Source: Gracilaria domingensis (Eukaryota; Rhodophyta; Florideophyceae; Gracilariales; Gracilariaceae). Taken from it: a stretch of 64,000 nt of DNA. The notes under the pieces were generated by a model. The model ran no database searches, had not been told where the DNA came from, and worked only from the letters and a program-made list of their open reading frames with translations. The stretch lies in the NCBI GenBank assembly GCA_022539475.1, contig VCMS01000130.1, positions 169,274 to 233,273 of the forward strand, written 5' to 3'. Positions 50,587 to 59,678 of the stretch are shown piece by piece (the first letter of the stretch is position 1; each line of letters starts with the position of its first letter). The position numbers were made by a program, and so were the translations under genes.

Positions 50587-51528
50587 ATGCATCCCCGACG
50601 CGTCCAGCACGCGCCCCCGCGCCCGCCACTGCGCTCCGCCGCCACGATGAGCGCGCTCCGACATGCCGCGCGCTCCGCCGTCGCGCGTCTGCCGCGGCGC
50701 TGGGTGCCGCGCGCGCGCGTCTTCTGCGACGCCGCCGCGCCTTCGTCCAAGTCGTCTGCGGCGACGTCCTCGCTCAAGTCGCGCGCGCGCGCCGCGAGTA
50801 CCGTGAGCGCGTCGGCCGGTAGCACGCGGCAGCCGCCGGTGGATTCGCTGCCGCGCTACGCAAACGCGAGCACGCTGGGGTTGTTGCGACTCGGCGACTA
50901 CGTCGGAACAGTGTCGTTTGCGCACTCTGGCGCGCTGTTGGCCGCCGCGGGCGGCATGGATGTGTTGGGCGCCACCATGGTGGGCACCATCACCGCTGTG
51001 GGCGGCGGTACCATTCGCGACGCCGTCATCCTGGCAAAGAGGCCGTTCTGGACGGAGGAGGTGGAGTATCTTTACCTGTGTCTCCTCACGGCGAGCTCCA
51101 CATTTGCGCTGTACAGCGCCAGCGCGCCTTCCACTGCGAGGGAAGAGAGCGTTGTGGAGTTCGTGGGCGATACCATTGGAGTGGGCGCTTTCTGCGTCAT
51201 TGGCGCGATGAACGGCGTTCGTGCACGAGTGCCTGCTGTCGTGATTGTGGTGTGTGGAATGGCGACCGCCACGTTCGGCGGCGTGGTCAGAGACGTGCTC
51301 TGCGGAAGAAAGGTGCGAATTCTACATTCTGCCGCGGAGATCTACGCTACCACGGCGGCGGCGGGCGCCGCGGCGTACGTGGTGGCGCGCGCGAGTGGCG
51401 CGGCGCTGGCGGCGAGGGTTGGCTGCGGCGTGGGTGTAGCGGCAGCGCTGCGCACCTGGGCTTGGGTGCAGGGCGTGCGGCTGCCGGTGTGGCCCGAGAA
51501 GACGCCGTCAAACGAAGTGGCGCAGTGA
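50587..51528 (+). CDS. TRIC/YadS-type (UPF0126) membrane channel with organelle-targeting leader
   Basis: The 313-residue product has two homologous three-helix repeats. Each contains the hallmark glycine-rich end GGG.IRD: first AHSGALLAAAGGMDVLGATMVGTITAVGGGTIRD, then ...GVVRDVLCGR after DTIGVGAFCVIGAMNG. This is the UPF0126/PF03458 fold of bacterial glycine transporters (YadS, YicG) and archaeal/bacterial TRIC cation channels. About 100 Arg/Ala/Ser-rich residues precede it, with few acids, as in mitochondrial or plastid presequences. The ATG at 50647 (MSALRHAARSAVARL) may be the real start. Substrate unknown; potassium or glycine are the known ones. Bacterial-type origin is plausible. Confidence 0.82.
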   Translation: MHPRRVQHAPPRPPLRSAATMSALRHAARSAVARLPRRWVPRARVFCDAAAPSSKSSAATSSLKSRARAASTVSASAGSTRQPPVDSLPRYANASTLGLLRLGDYVGTVSFAHSGALLAAAGGMDVLGATMVGTITAVGGGTIRDAVILAKRPFWTEEVEYLYLCLLTASSTFALYSASAPSTAREESVVEFVGDTIGVGAFCVIGAMNGVRARVPAVVIVVCGMATATFGGVVRDVLCGRKVRILHSAAEIYATTAAAGAAAYVVARASGAALAARVGCGVGVAAALRTWAWVQGVRLPVWPEKTPSNEVAQ

Positions 51529-51814
51529 GGGTGGGGCTTTTGCCGTTTTTGTGCGCTCGTGCGTTGCTCGAGCTTGATGGCCGTGTCCCTCGCGAGGGCC
51601 GCTGCGCCACGGTCGTTGCCACATCAGCGCGGCGCCTTTGCTTGGCGCCGGCGGTCGCGTGTCCTTGCGAAGAGTGCACGCGTACGCGCTTGTAAAGTAC
51701 TTGATATGTGTATGCAACAGCTTAGTCCGAGGCGCACTGTACGTGAGAGTTCTTGTCGTGTCGCCGCTCTCTTTTTCGAATTGATACTGCTGTGAGCGCG
51801 TCTTGAGATATCGC

Positions 51815-52852
51815 ATGGACGACGAGAACGCTCCGCCGCTGCGACCGCTTACGCGTCACCCTTTGTTGTTGCCGTCCGAGCGTATCCCGCTTGCGCCGCC
51901 GCACACCGACCACAATGCCTCCACGCCTTCGGCGTATGAGTCGCCCACTCCGCCGTCCTCCCCCTCACCCTCTGCCGACTATCCGTATGGCGCTGTTGCG
52001 CGCGTCGTGTCGGTCAGTCCGGACCCCGATGATTATCGAGGGCGTCGTACATTGAGGGTGTCCGATCCTTTGCAGGCCGTTCACATGATCACTGACTCTT
52101 CTCAGAGTGAGTGCTCGGCAGGGCCGTATCTTGATCAATCTCAACGGGAGTTTTCGCAACTGCGCCAGCGCATTGCCGATACAACGATTCTGGGGATTGC
52201 AATCTTTGTCGTCACTGGTATTGTGTTTCTTATCATGACCACTGGCTTTACCGCCATGGTTGCTAACCAGAATTCCCCGCGGTTGCAGATCTTTTCCGCT
52301 TGGCCAGATGGTGGTGTCATTCCGTTGGAATATGGTTGTCATGCTCCTGATGGTGTTCCTATCTCAATTCCTCTTAGCTGGCAAGACGTGCCTCTCTCAG
52401 CCACCAATCTTGTCATTCTTTTCTCGCATCCTGGTGCTCTTCACGAAAGTGGAACGGACCCTGTGCATTGGTTTGTTACAGATATTCCAATAGGACCTGG
52501 TCAAAGTAACAGCATCCCCGCCAACGCTTCCATTAACCCTGACCTGCTTCCGCATGGCGCTGTTCAGCGTGCAAATGTATTCTCCCATGAAGGATACTTT
52601 TGGCCACCTTGTTCGAATGCGACCAGCGTGTTTACTATTCATGCCTATGCCGTTGAGGCTCCCGCTGTTCTTGAGCGTATAGATGATGCGAGAGAGATCA
52701 TGATGCGATTCGATGGTGTTCCTTTTGCCAAGTTGAGGGGGACTTACAGTCATGCCGCTCCAGCTGCTTCACAGGATCATCCTGATGATCAGGTCCATGA
52801 TGCACATTCTGAGCCAACGTCGTCAGGTCATGGTCCAGCACCGAAGCATTGA
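51815..52852 (+). CDS. Membrane-anchored PEBP/YbhB-type phosphatidylethanolamine-binding-like protein
   Basis: This protein has 345 residues from ATG 51815 (MDDENAPP). A Pro/Ser-rich cytosolic N-terminus of about 120 residues is followed by one membrane helix (about 124-146, ILGIAIFVVTGIVFLIMTT) and a lumenal/extracellular PEBP domain. The domain has the bacterial YbhB/YbcL layout: IPLEYGCHAPDG..ISIPLSWQDVP, the ligand pocket DPVHWFVTDIP, and YFWPPCSN...FTIHAYAVEA. Soluble PEBPs bind phospholipid head groups or act as kinase or flowering regulators. An N-terminally anchored YbhB-type protein is unusual in eukaryotes. Two possible N-glycosylation sites (NAS, NATS) support a secretory-pathway orientation. 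The function is open. Confidence 0.8.
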   Translation: MDDENAPPLRPLTRHPLLLPSERIPLAPPHTDHNASTPSAYESPTPPSSPSPSADYPYGAVARVVSVSPDPDDYRGRRTLRVSDPLQAVHMITDSSQSECSAGPYLDQSQREFSQLRQRIADTTILGIAIFVVTGIVFLIMTTGFTAMVANQNSPRLQIFSAWPDGGVIPLEYGCHAPDGVPISIPLSWQDVPLSATNLVILFSHPGALHESGTDPVHWFVTDIPIGPGQSNSIPANASINPDLLPHGAVQRANVFSHEGYFWPPCSNATSVFTIHAYAVEAPAVLERIDDAREIMMRFDGVPFAKLRGTYSHAAPAASQDHPDDQVHDAHSEPTSSGHGPAPKH

Positions 52853-53867
52853 CAACATTGTCAGACCTAGAGAGAATTTGATCGTCGAATTTCGTCGTAT
52901 TCTGCGCACTTGGTCGTCAACTGGCATACTCTAATAACTACGTCTTGCAAAGTGCTTGCAATGTTCGCTACAGTTTCTATCACCCGATCGTTTTCGTGTT
53001 TAATCTTTTTTGCTCATTGGTCACAAGTTGTGGTTCTTTATGTTCAGAGTCAAACAACTTGAAAGGTTGCTAACTTTCCCGGAGTTTAATAGTGAGGTAT
53101 TGGGTCGCATACAATGCAACCCAATTACGAACATATTCGTAGTTGATGCTCTTCGCATCGTTCATATCTCTTCAAACACATAAACGTAAACCTTCATATG
53201 CATGCCGGTCTTCTTTCCGTGCCGTCTGCGTTGGAGTTATGGTCGCCTTCCATTCCTTCCATTTACCTTAATTACGTAAGAAGCAGGTGCTAATTATATT
53301 AGATCTTCGAAGCCACCCCACACTACTAACTCAAGCTTGAAGCCAGCGATTCTTTGGCAAACCAGGTTGCGAAGTTCACTTCGCTCTGCTCAGACGCACC
53401 ACAAGAAGGCGAGTTGAGTGAGTCCGTGTATAGCCCGGATCACCAGGAAATCGACATCGGTGAGTAAATATATGTGATGGAAAGTCGCAGGGGTGAAGAC
53501 ATGCCGATTCGGACATGATTCACTGCAGTCAAATGCCTTGCCCGTAGCATGAACTTCGTAAGTTGTGTACATCTACAACACCATATACAGATATCGAGAG
53601 AGCGTGGAAAACCTCAATTTGAAGGCTTGACACTCCCAAGAACGCATAGCCTGCAACGCATATATTATGCTTTCCTGTGGTGTGTACAAAGGTACCTGTG
53701 CCATAGAGCCGTACATTCACACTTGACCCCATTCGCATCGCTCATATACAGTATCTTCCAGAGCGAAAAAGTAAAACTTGTTATACGAAACGTCAGTCTC
53801 TTGCCCGTTCCGTTCCCTTTAGATCGTCTCCATTTCCTCCGAGACTCGGGACAATTCCACTTGCTTT
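52853..53867. other. Intergenic region between PEBP and UFSP2 (convergent 3' ends)
   Basis: The AT-rich spacer contains only short frames with no protein-like content and no recognisable repeat. Both neighbouring genes end here. Confidence 0.4.
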
Positions 53868-55337
53868 CTACACGGTTGAAGGCCGTTGTGGCATGCACAA
53901 GTTGTAAAAAGCGTTCTGGACAAAAGCATCACCTCCTTTCCACGCGATCCATCCCTTATTCTGGATAACCTTCAGATCATCACGGCCTTCGTAATGTGGG
54001 TCAAGGATCAAGAATTTTGTCTCACCTGTGCGGCTGTCTCTGGCCACTCCGAGAATTGTCCACGCTAGAACTCCACCACCAACCATCACAGGGCTGCCAT
54101 GCCTGTCAAAATGTTGAGCTAGCTCACGGCCTTTGCTTTCCATCTCAGCCCCACTGCTCACGTGCAGTATCTTGCTTGAAACTCCTGTGAGCTTCTCTAG
54201 AGCGTAACAAACTTCGTTTGCTCCAATCCACTCCTTCGACCCCACAAAACTTGCCTCCTTGTCACCTACATCTGCCAGTGCTTGTTGAATCTGCCTGTGA
54301 GTAGGAAGCTTCCCATACTCGAGCTCTATGTAACGTTCAAACGCGCACCAACTCAAAATGGTTTGGAGGGACCTGTATGCGCATCCCCAACCAGAGTCGT
54401 TGAACTTGTCCTGCATGTAATGGCAATAAAGATAAGTGCCGTGCATCATATGTACAGTTACACCTTCGTCTCCGAGTTTGTGGGATTTGATGCCCATGTG
54501 GACGTTCGTAAGACGCCCTGGCCATCCACCATCCGAGAGTGCACTCGTCGCTGCAAAAGACCGGCAGCTTTTCCTAAACATTGGTCTATCTTTTGGCAAC
54601 ATTAGTCCGTCATGGATCGCTCTTCTACGCACAGTGGACTCTGATGATTTCTCATCTTCGCCAACGGCGGATACCAAAGTAACCGCCAATCCACCCCCTA
54701 GCACACGGTGATGTGTTATGGACACTCGTCCTTCGTCAGACACTGAGAACGATGCCTCGAGAACCCGTCTCAGAGAAATGGCAATTAGTTCAAGTACTTG
54801 AGCCTTTGAGTCCCCGAGGGAACAATACGCCAGGCTATCGAACTTAATCATGACAAGTCTTCCTTTTCCCTTTACCGCGTCAAACGATAGTCCTTTCTTG
54901 CCATCTTGAGCACGGTCAGCAGTAAACAGTTCGACTTCGCACGCATCCTCTGCTGATGGGGTTGTGATGATATCGCCAACAGATTCCTCACCAATGAATT
55001 TGTCGTTGAGCTTGATCATTTCAGATTCTGTAACATCGCGGATGACTGCGTCAATATCGCTTGCAGATATACATACGACGCCTTGGTACCGTAAAGCGAT
55101 CAGGTTCATACTTTCTGTTGCTTCAGAGTCTGCCTTTATATCTTGAACCTTTACCGACTCCGTATTCCATTCGAGGCCTGCCGGGAGTACAATCCCAGCA
55201 GGAATATCTTTTTGAGTTGCAAGCCCAACACAATGCCCCGCCACGCGAATCGTTGCGGAAATATCAGAAACATCATCCAACTGTGACAGTACGAGCTTGG
55301 TCCCCTCCGTAAGTTGAAATTGCACGCTTTCCCTCAT
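53868..55337 (-). CDS. UFSP2: UFM1-specific protease 2 (UFSP2-like)
   Basis: The 489-residue product has an N-terminal non-catalytic part and a C-terminal C78 peptidase domain. The catalytic motif GWGCAYRSLQT (C319) and the LILDPHY motif (D446, H448) complete the Cys/Asp/His triad; the YLYCHYMQDKFNDSGWGC lead-in is typical for the family. UFSP2 releases UFM1 from its precursor and from UFMylated proteins, chiefly ribosomal uL24 at the ER. The ATG at 55337 (MRESVQFQLTEG) is used; the TTG seven codons upstream is ignored. The gene implies that this organism keeps the UFMylation pathway, lost in many fungi and some algae. It diverges from the DUF1963 gene. Confidence 0.93.
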   Translation of the reverse strand: MRESVQFQLTEGTKLVLSQLDDVSDISATIRVAGHCVGLATQKDIPAGIVLPAGLEWNTESVKVQDIKADSEATESMNLIALRYQGVVCISASDIDAVIRDVTESEMIKLNDKFIGEESVGDIITTPSAEDACEVELFTADRAQDGKKGLSFDAVKGKGRLVMIKFDSLAYCSLGDSKAQVLELIAISLRRVLEASFSVSDEGRVSITHHRVLGGGLAVTLVSAVGEDEKSSESTVRRRAIHDGLMLPKDRPMFRKSCRSFAATSALSDGGWPGRLTNVHMGIKSHKLGDEGVTVHMMHGTYLYCHYMQDKFNDSGWGCAYRSLQTILSWCAFERYIELEYGKLPTHRQIQQALADVGDKEASFVGSKEWIGANEVCYALEKLTGVSSKILHVSSGAEMESKGRELAQHFDRHGSPVMVGGGVLAWTILGVARDSRTGETKFLILDPHYEGRDDLKVIQNKGWIAWKGGDAFVQNAFYNLCMPQRPSTV

Positions 55338-56157
55338 TTTCTGTGATATGAACCCCAACCTCGATGCCGGGATTTAAGTCGAAACACTGCTGGCGAGCTT
55401 AATGGCGAAGCGGAGAGGAAGTAGCCCAAGGATTCTTATAGAAAAAAGGGGAGCATACAATCAAGCGAAACACGATCTCCGCTCGTCTTGCCTACTAGAA
55501 GGATAAGGTTTACCTTTCAGAAAGACCTGGATATATATGAGTTTCTTTGCATTCCCTGTACGGCTAGAACGAAAGACATCGGGTACATTCAATTCGGGGC
55601 ACAGTGGGGCGTATTGTCTCCTATGGTATACGCAAGTAGCCGTCGAGCTGGATTGACAACGTGACAGCAATGCTGGTTTGTCAACTTGTCCATTGCTGGT
55701 CCTGTCGAATGGCAACGAGGTTCTGGGTGTTGTTCCTCTTGGATGATCGTGGGCAAGCTGGAACTCCGTTGCGGACCATGAAGACCTCAATGCTATCCTT
55801 CGCTCAAAAGTAGAACCAAAGAAATCATCAAACAGCGCGGTACATGATGTCTCAAACAAGATGCCACGAGCCAGAAGTTTGAATTCAAAGGTTCCTTGAG
55901 AGTTCGATAACGGTATGAAGGGTAGCCCTCTTACTTCATACATGGGTGAACCCTTACCCCGCATAGTTTGCGTCAGCCATGCCGTCGACCGCGAGTTGAA
56001 GACCAAGAGACTGGCATAAAGCTCTGCAGTTCGCAACAACGCCGCATTTAGTCACGGCAGACATTCGCCTGCAGTCTATCTTCTTTCAAAGATCTACAGT
56101 CAAGGAAATCCTGAGTGTTGCCGATACGGGTGAATAGTTCACCTGAATGGTCAAAAG
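55338..56157. other. Divergent intergenic region with a possible short spliced ORF
   Basis: On the minus strand an ATG at 56064 opens a 36-codon frame (MSAVTKCGVVANC...NYAG) that ends exactly at a GTAAGG donor-like word (55,957-55,952). The following minus-strand sequence has a 192-codon open stretch (55461-56039) in another frame, but I could not place a convincing acceptor. A small unrecognised gene may be here. Otherwise this is the shared promoter space of UFSP2 and the DUF1963 gene. Confidence 0.3.
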
Positions 56158-57027
56158 ATGTTGAAGACTTACACGCCTAATCTGGATTTGCAACGGTTCT
56201 TTCCGTTTTTGGAAAAGAAGACGGCCGTACTGCTTCACCCATCCAGAGCACGTGTTGCAGATCCACTTGCATCGAAGATGGCCGGACAAATAGCATGGCC
56301 ACAGGACGAAGCATGGGCGCGATGTCCTGTTCATGACAAGCCGATGATTAGCGTTCTACAGCTTCGTAGAAGTGATGTACCACAGCTGGTCTTCCCTGAT
56401 GGAAAGGACGTTTTTCAGCTGCTGTGGTGTCCGACGCAAGACCACGAGGATGCCGCATATGGACCACTATCAAAAACGTTTTGGAGGAATTCCAAGGCTA
56501 TTCACAACGTACTCAAAAGAGCGCCGCAAGATTTTATTGACGAAGGCGAACAGTGTATTCCTCATGAGTGTCGTTTGCAGATCGAAGAAGTGGAGGAGTA
56601 TCCCCCTTTGCACAGCTTGAACGCAAAGCAGCAAAAAGCGATCAAGAAGTACATTGAACAACATGGACAGGACGATATAAGTGCCGTAAACGGCTCGATG
56701 GATGACGAAGCATACTATTCTTTGTTTGAGCCGGCTCCTATGAGTAAGGTTGGAGGCTACGTGAGCTGGATTCAGGATGCCGAGACGTTTTGCTGTGCGA
56801 AATGTGGTACGATTATGCATCACTTGCTAACAATTTCAAGCACAGAGATAGGCGAAGATGGGTCCAGATGGAACGTAATGTTCAGTGAAAATGGCCAGCT
56901 CGTGGAAGATGAGATGAGGGAGCAATTCGACACGGGTTTGTGCCTTGGCGATATGGGTAGCTACTATGTAATGGTGTGTCGTACATGCGAGGACAGACCG
57001 ATTCAGGTCACCTTTCAGTGCAGTTGA
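56158..57027 (+). CDS. DUF1963 (YwqG-like) protein
   Basis: The 289-residue protein has the DUF1963 pattern. An early SRARVADPLASKMAGQIAWP stretch (SrfGG.p..P) is followed by MISVLQLRRSDVPQLVFPDG..VFQLLWC (l.Qi.l.dlp.lp..g.lqff). The later part reads SKVGGYVSWIQDAETFCCAKCG, MHHLLTISSTEIG and GLCLGDMGSYYVMVCRTC. Two CxxC pairs (CCAKC, CRTC) could bind a metal, which is not general in the family. Many bacterial and protist genomes carry such proteins, and no activity is established. The start at 56158 gives a complete domain. The neighbour UFSP2 is divergent; I infer no functional link. Confidence 0.75.
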   Translation: MLKTYTPNLDLQRFFPFLEKKTAVLLHPSRARVADPLASKMAGQIAWPQDEAWARCPVHDKPMISVLQLRRSDVPQLVFPDGKDVFQLLWCPTQDHEDAAYGPLSKTFWRNSKAIHNVLKRAPQDFIDEGEQCIPHECRLQIEEVEEYPPLHSLNAKQQKAIKKYIEQHGQDDISAVNGSMDDEAYYSLFEPAPMSKVGGYVSWIQDAETFCCAKCGTIMHHLLTISSTEIGEDGSRWNVMFSENGQLVEDEMREQFDTGLCLGDMGSYYVMVCRTCEDRPIQVTFQCS

Positions 57028-57752
57028 AACTTGAACTGTGGTAGCCTAAACGTAGCCTGAAAGTATTGTAAACCTTGAACACTGTTTGGGCCTGTATCAT
57101 GCAGCAGCTTATCTTTCACGAGATGGATTCGGTGCGGTCGCACAAATGGTGGAACCTCTGCAAAGCGTGTTGGTGGTGATAACGAACCCGAGGAGCGGGC
57201 AAATACCCTTGAACTTCCTCCTCCGGAATTGTCGGAGAGTCTCCCTTTGGTGGACATGTCTCCGACGGAGACATGTCCACCAAAGGAGAAACGCCCCGAA
57301 CCATACGGCGATTCCCGGGTCGCAGCCGCCCCATTGCCACATGCGTCCAGCAACGGCGCGGATCCGCCGCTCACGCGAAGCGCGTCCACTACGGCCCTGC
57401 CAAGTACACGCGGAGCACCACCACGCGCCAATCAAAGGGCGAGCTGGATCGAAACGCGCCGCACATAGGCGATGGCGTCAGGTGCGTGGGAGTGTGTGGC
57501 ACAGCGCACAGTTGCGCACGCTCTTGCGAACAGCCGCCATCGCATTAGCCCGTTGTTGCCGCCAAAGCACGCCACCATGCGCGCACGGCGCGCACGCTCT
57601 TCAACAGCCAACTCCGCATCTCGACCGGCTGCTGCGTTCTCGAACGCTTCGATTCTACTTGGTGCCATTGCTGCACGCGTTCGCCACTGAGGTGTGTGCC
57701 CTCGAACCGCTTACTTCTCTTTCTCTCAGTTAACTTGCTTGCTTCTGTCGTC
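57028..57752. promoter_or_regulatory. GC-rich leader/promoter of the desaturase gene with a strong hairpin
   Basis: This 725 bp is GC-rich with many GCGC words. Overlapping open frames here on both strands (for example 57086-57733 plus) have Arg/Ala-rich, non-conserved products and are not called. The perfect 21 bp hairpin at 57244-57286 lies here. A TCTTTCTCTCAG pyrimidine-plus-AG word at 57,718-57,729 looks like an intron acceptor, so the 5' UTR may be spliced. Confidence 0.45.
57244..57286. repeat. Perfect 21 bp inverted repeat with 1 nt spacer
   Basis: The left arm (57244-57264) starts CCTTTGGTGGACATGTC and its exact reverse complement fills 57266-57286 with a single A between. As DNA it could form a cruciform, and as RNA a very stable hairpin about 470 bp upstream of the desaturase ATG. 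Nearby GTCGGAGAGTCTCC words (57,220-57,244) give further partial symmetry. Confidence 0.8.
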
Positions 57753-58970
57753 ATGGTGGCTTCTTCGCAACAATTCCGTCCAGATAACTATCCTACAGCA
57801 CCGATTCCTCCCCATGAACTCACCATTCGAAAGATCAGGGCTGCCGTACCTGCCCATTGCTTCGAACGGTCCTTGATAACTTCGCTTAAGCATCTCGCGC
57901 TTGATTTGCTCATGATCTCTGCCTTGGGCTTGCTCATTTACTACATTGATACCAATGCGCCTGACACGGGTGTTCTGCGCACTCTCGTTTCGCTCATTGC
58001 ATGGCCTACTTATTGGTGGTGGCAGGGTGCCGTCATGACTGGCGTGTGGGTCATTGCTCATGAATGTGGCCACCAGGCTTTCTCGCCGTACAAGCGTGTC
58101 AATGATGCATTTGGACTTGTCTTGCATAGCGCTTTGCTCGTGCCGTACCACTCTTGGCGAATTACGCACAGTCAACATCACAAGAACACCAATCATATGA
58201 AGAATGACCAGGTGTTCGTGCCGGCTACTCGTCAGGAATATAATCAATCACATGGTATTTCCATCACTGATGATGGACAACGCCGCTACAAGAGTGCTTT
58301 TATGGAGGCCTTGGAGGAGACTCCGCTCGGTGATCTTTTCGGCATTTTCCAGATGTTTACTTTTGGATGGTGGGCTTATCTCTTCGCCAACATTTCCGGA
58401 CAACAGTATGGTAAGGGTACCAATCATTTCAACCCAAGAGCTACCATGTTCGCCAAAAGAGAGTATTGGAATATTATCCTCTCTGATGTTGGTCTTGGAT
58501 TTGCGTCTGCCGCACTTTTCTATTCCATGTATCGTTTTGGCGCTATTACCGTTCTCAAGTATTACTTCATTCCGTATATGATTGTTAACATGTGGCTGGT
58601 ACTTATCACATACTTGCAACACTCTGATCCTGCAATTCCGCATTACACTCCCAAGGCGTTCAGTTTTGTCCGCGGGGCACTCTGCTCTGTCGATCGCGAC
58701 TACGGCATTTATAACATTTTACACCATCATATTGGAGATACTCATGTTGTGCATCATCTCTTCTCACAAATGCCCTTCTATCATGCAAAAGAAGCCACTG
58801 ATGCTGTGAAGCAAGTGCTTGGAGAGTACTACTACAAGGACACAACCTCTGTTTTCCAAGCTGTGAGACGCTCATGGGCTTACTGCAAGTTCATTGATTC
58901 TTCTGATGGTGACATCATGTTCTATCGGAACTACAAGATGGAGAAGTTGGCCAGCCAGAAGCTTACATGA
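57753..58970 (+). CDS. FAD2: Omega-6 (delta-12) fatty acid desaturase, FAD2-like
   Basis: The 405-residue membrane desaturase has three histidine boxes: HECGH (103-107), HSQHH (139-143; plants usually HRRHH) and HVVHH (331-335). It also has paired membrane helices around 45-70 and 205-290 and the conserved AHECGHQAFSPY and VPYHSWRITHSQHHKNTNH blocks. FAD2 enzymes turn oleate into linoleate on ER phosphatidylcholine using cytochrome b5 electrons. The product lacks a plastid transit peptide, starting MVASSQQFRPDN at 57753, which favours the ER enzyme over plastid FAD6. An upstream in-frame GTG extension is hydrophobic and not conserved. The exact regiospecificity cannot be read from sequence. 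Confidence 0.92.
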   Translation: MVASSQQFRPDNYPTAPIPPHELTIRKIRAAVPAHCFERSLITSLKHLALDLLMISALGLLIYYIDTNAPDTGVLRTLVSLIAWPTYWWWQGAVMTGVWVIAHECGHQAFSPYKRVNDAFGLVLHSALLVPYHSWRITHSQHHKNTNHMKNDQVFVPATRQEYNQSHGISITDDGQRRYKSAFMEALEETPLGDLFGIFQMFTFGWWAYLFANISGQQYGKGTNHFNPRATMFAKREYWNIILSDVGLGFASAALFYSMYRFGAITVLKYYFIPYMIVNMWLVLITYLQHSDPAIPHYTPKAFSFVRGALCSVDRDYGIYNILHHHIGDTHVVHHLFSQMPFYHAKEATDAVKQVLGEYYYKDTTSVFQAVRRSWAYCKFIDSSDGDIMFYRNYKMEKLASQKLT

Positions 58971-59504
58971 ATATTGATACGGTCTGTACGTTAGACGTAT
59001 CGACTGCGGCGTTCTGGTCTGCCGCAAGGTTCTTAGAGTTTTTCACTGCTGGTTCTTTGACGATGGCTGCTTGTTCAGTTGGAGACTTAGCTGTGTTGAT
59101 TATTCCCATTCACATATCGTTTAAAGTTTTGTCTCACTACATTCAGTTCGACGACGAGCCTAGGTTACTATGTAAAGCAGGGGTGGCAATCATGTGGACC
59201 CGTTCCTTTGTCTTCAAGGTGCTTCTCAGGCAATGAACGCACGCAGAACACGCAGATAGTGTTCTTCAGATTCTGCTCGGAGCACGTGTAAATGGGCCGC
59301 CTTGAGGCAAAGTTAGTCTGTCTCATATTGGATGTTGATAGTTGATGCCAATGAGGCCAGCTCGTCAGACTCATGACGAAAAGATCCAAATCTTGTGAAG
59401 TGTAACTTGTTGTGAAGCCTGGTTACTAAATAGTGGTTAGTGTCTCATTCCATATATCTATATGTTTGTTGTTCATCTGCCTGGTTTACGCAGTACGAGT
59501 TTAC
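58971..59504. other. 3' flank of the desaturase gene
   Basis: This untranslated/intergenic sequence has no protein-like frame beyond a chance 89-codon ORF that begins within the desaturase stop region. It ends at the LINE fragment C. Confidence 0.4.
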
Positions 59505-59611
59505 AATCACCCTCATCAGTTCTTAGCCTTCTTGGCGAGAGAAAACTATCTGTAGATAGTTTTACTTTAGTCCTGTAATTGAAGACTAATGTCCGCATTA
59601 AAGAAGAAGAG
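59505..59611 (+). mobile_element. Very short LINE tail (fragment C)
   Basis: It reads NHPHQFLAFLARENYL and stop, followed by the same 3' UTR as fragments A and B (TTTAGTCCTGTAATTGAAG...), ending CATTAAAGAAGAAGAG. Only about 105 bp of the 3' end were inserted. It lies about 70 bp from the stop of the LPMO-like gene. Confidence 0.6.
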
Positions 59612-59678
59612 TTTACAATGTGGAAGGTCGCTTTCCCGAATCCAGAGCAACGGTGGAGGTATCTGTATATCAATTTCC

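Noticed and set aside
50316-50825. N-terminal extension of the EF-hand frame
   Set aside because: Most of it is Arg/Ala-rich GC-driven sequence and overlaps the divergent TRIC/YadS gene; only the ATG at 50555 remains a possible alternative.
57086-57733. 215-codon plus-strand ORF upstream of the desaturase
   Set aside because: GC-rich chance frame crossing the hairpin and the presumed leader; no conserved features.
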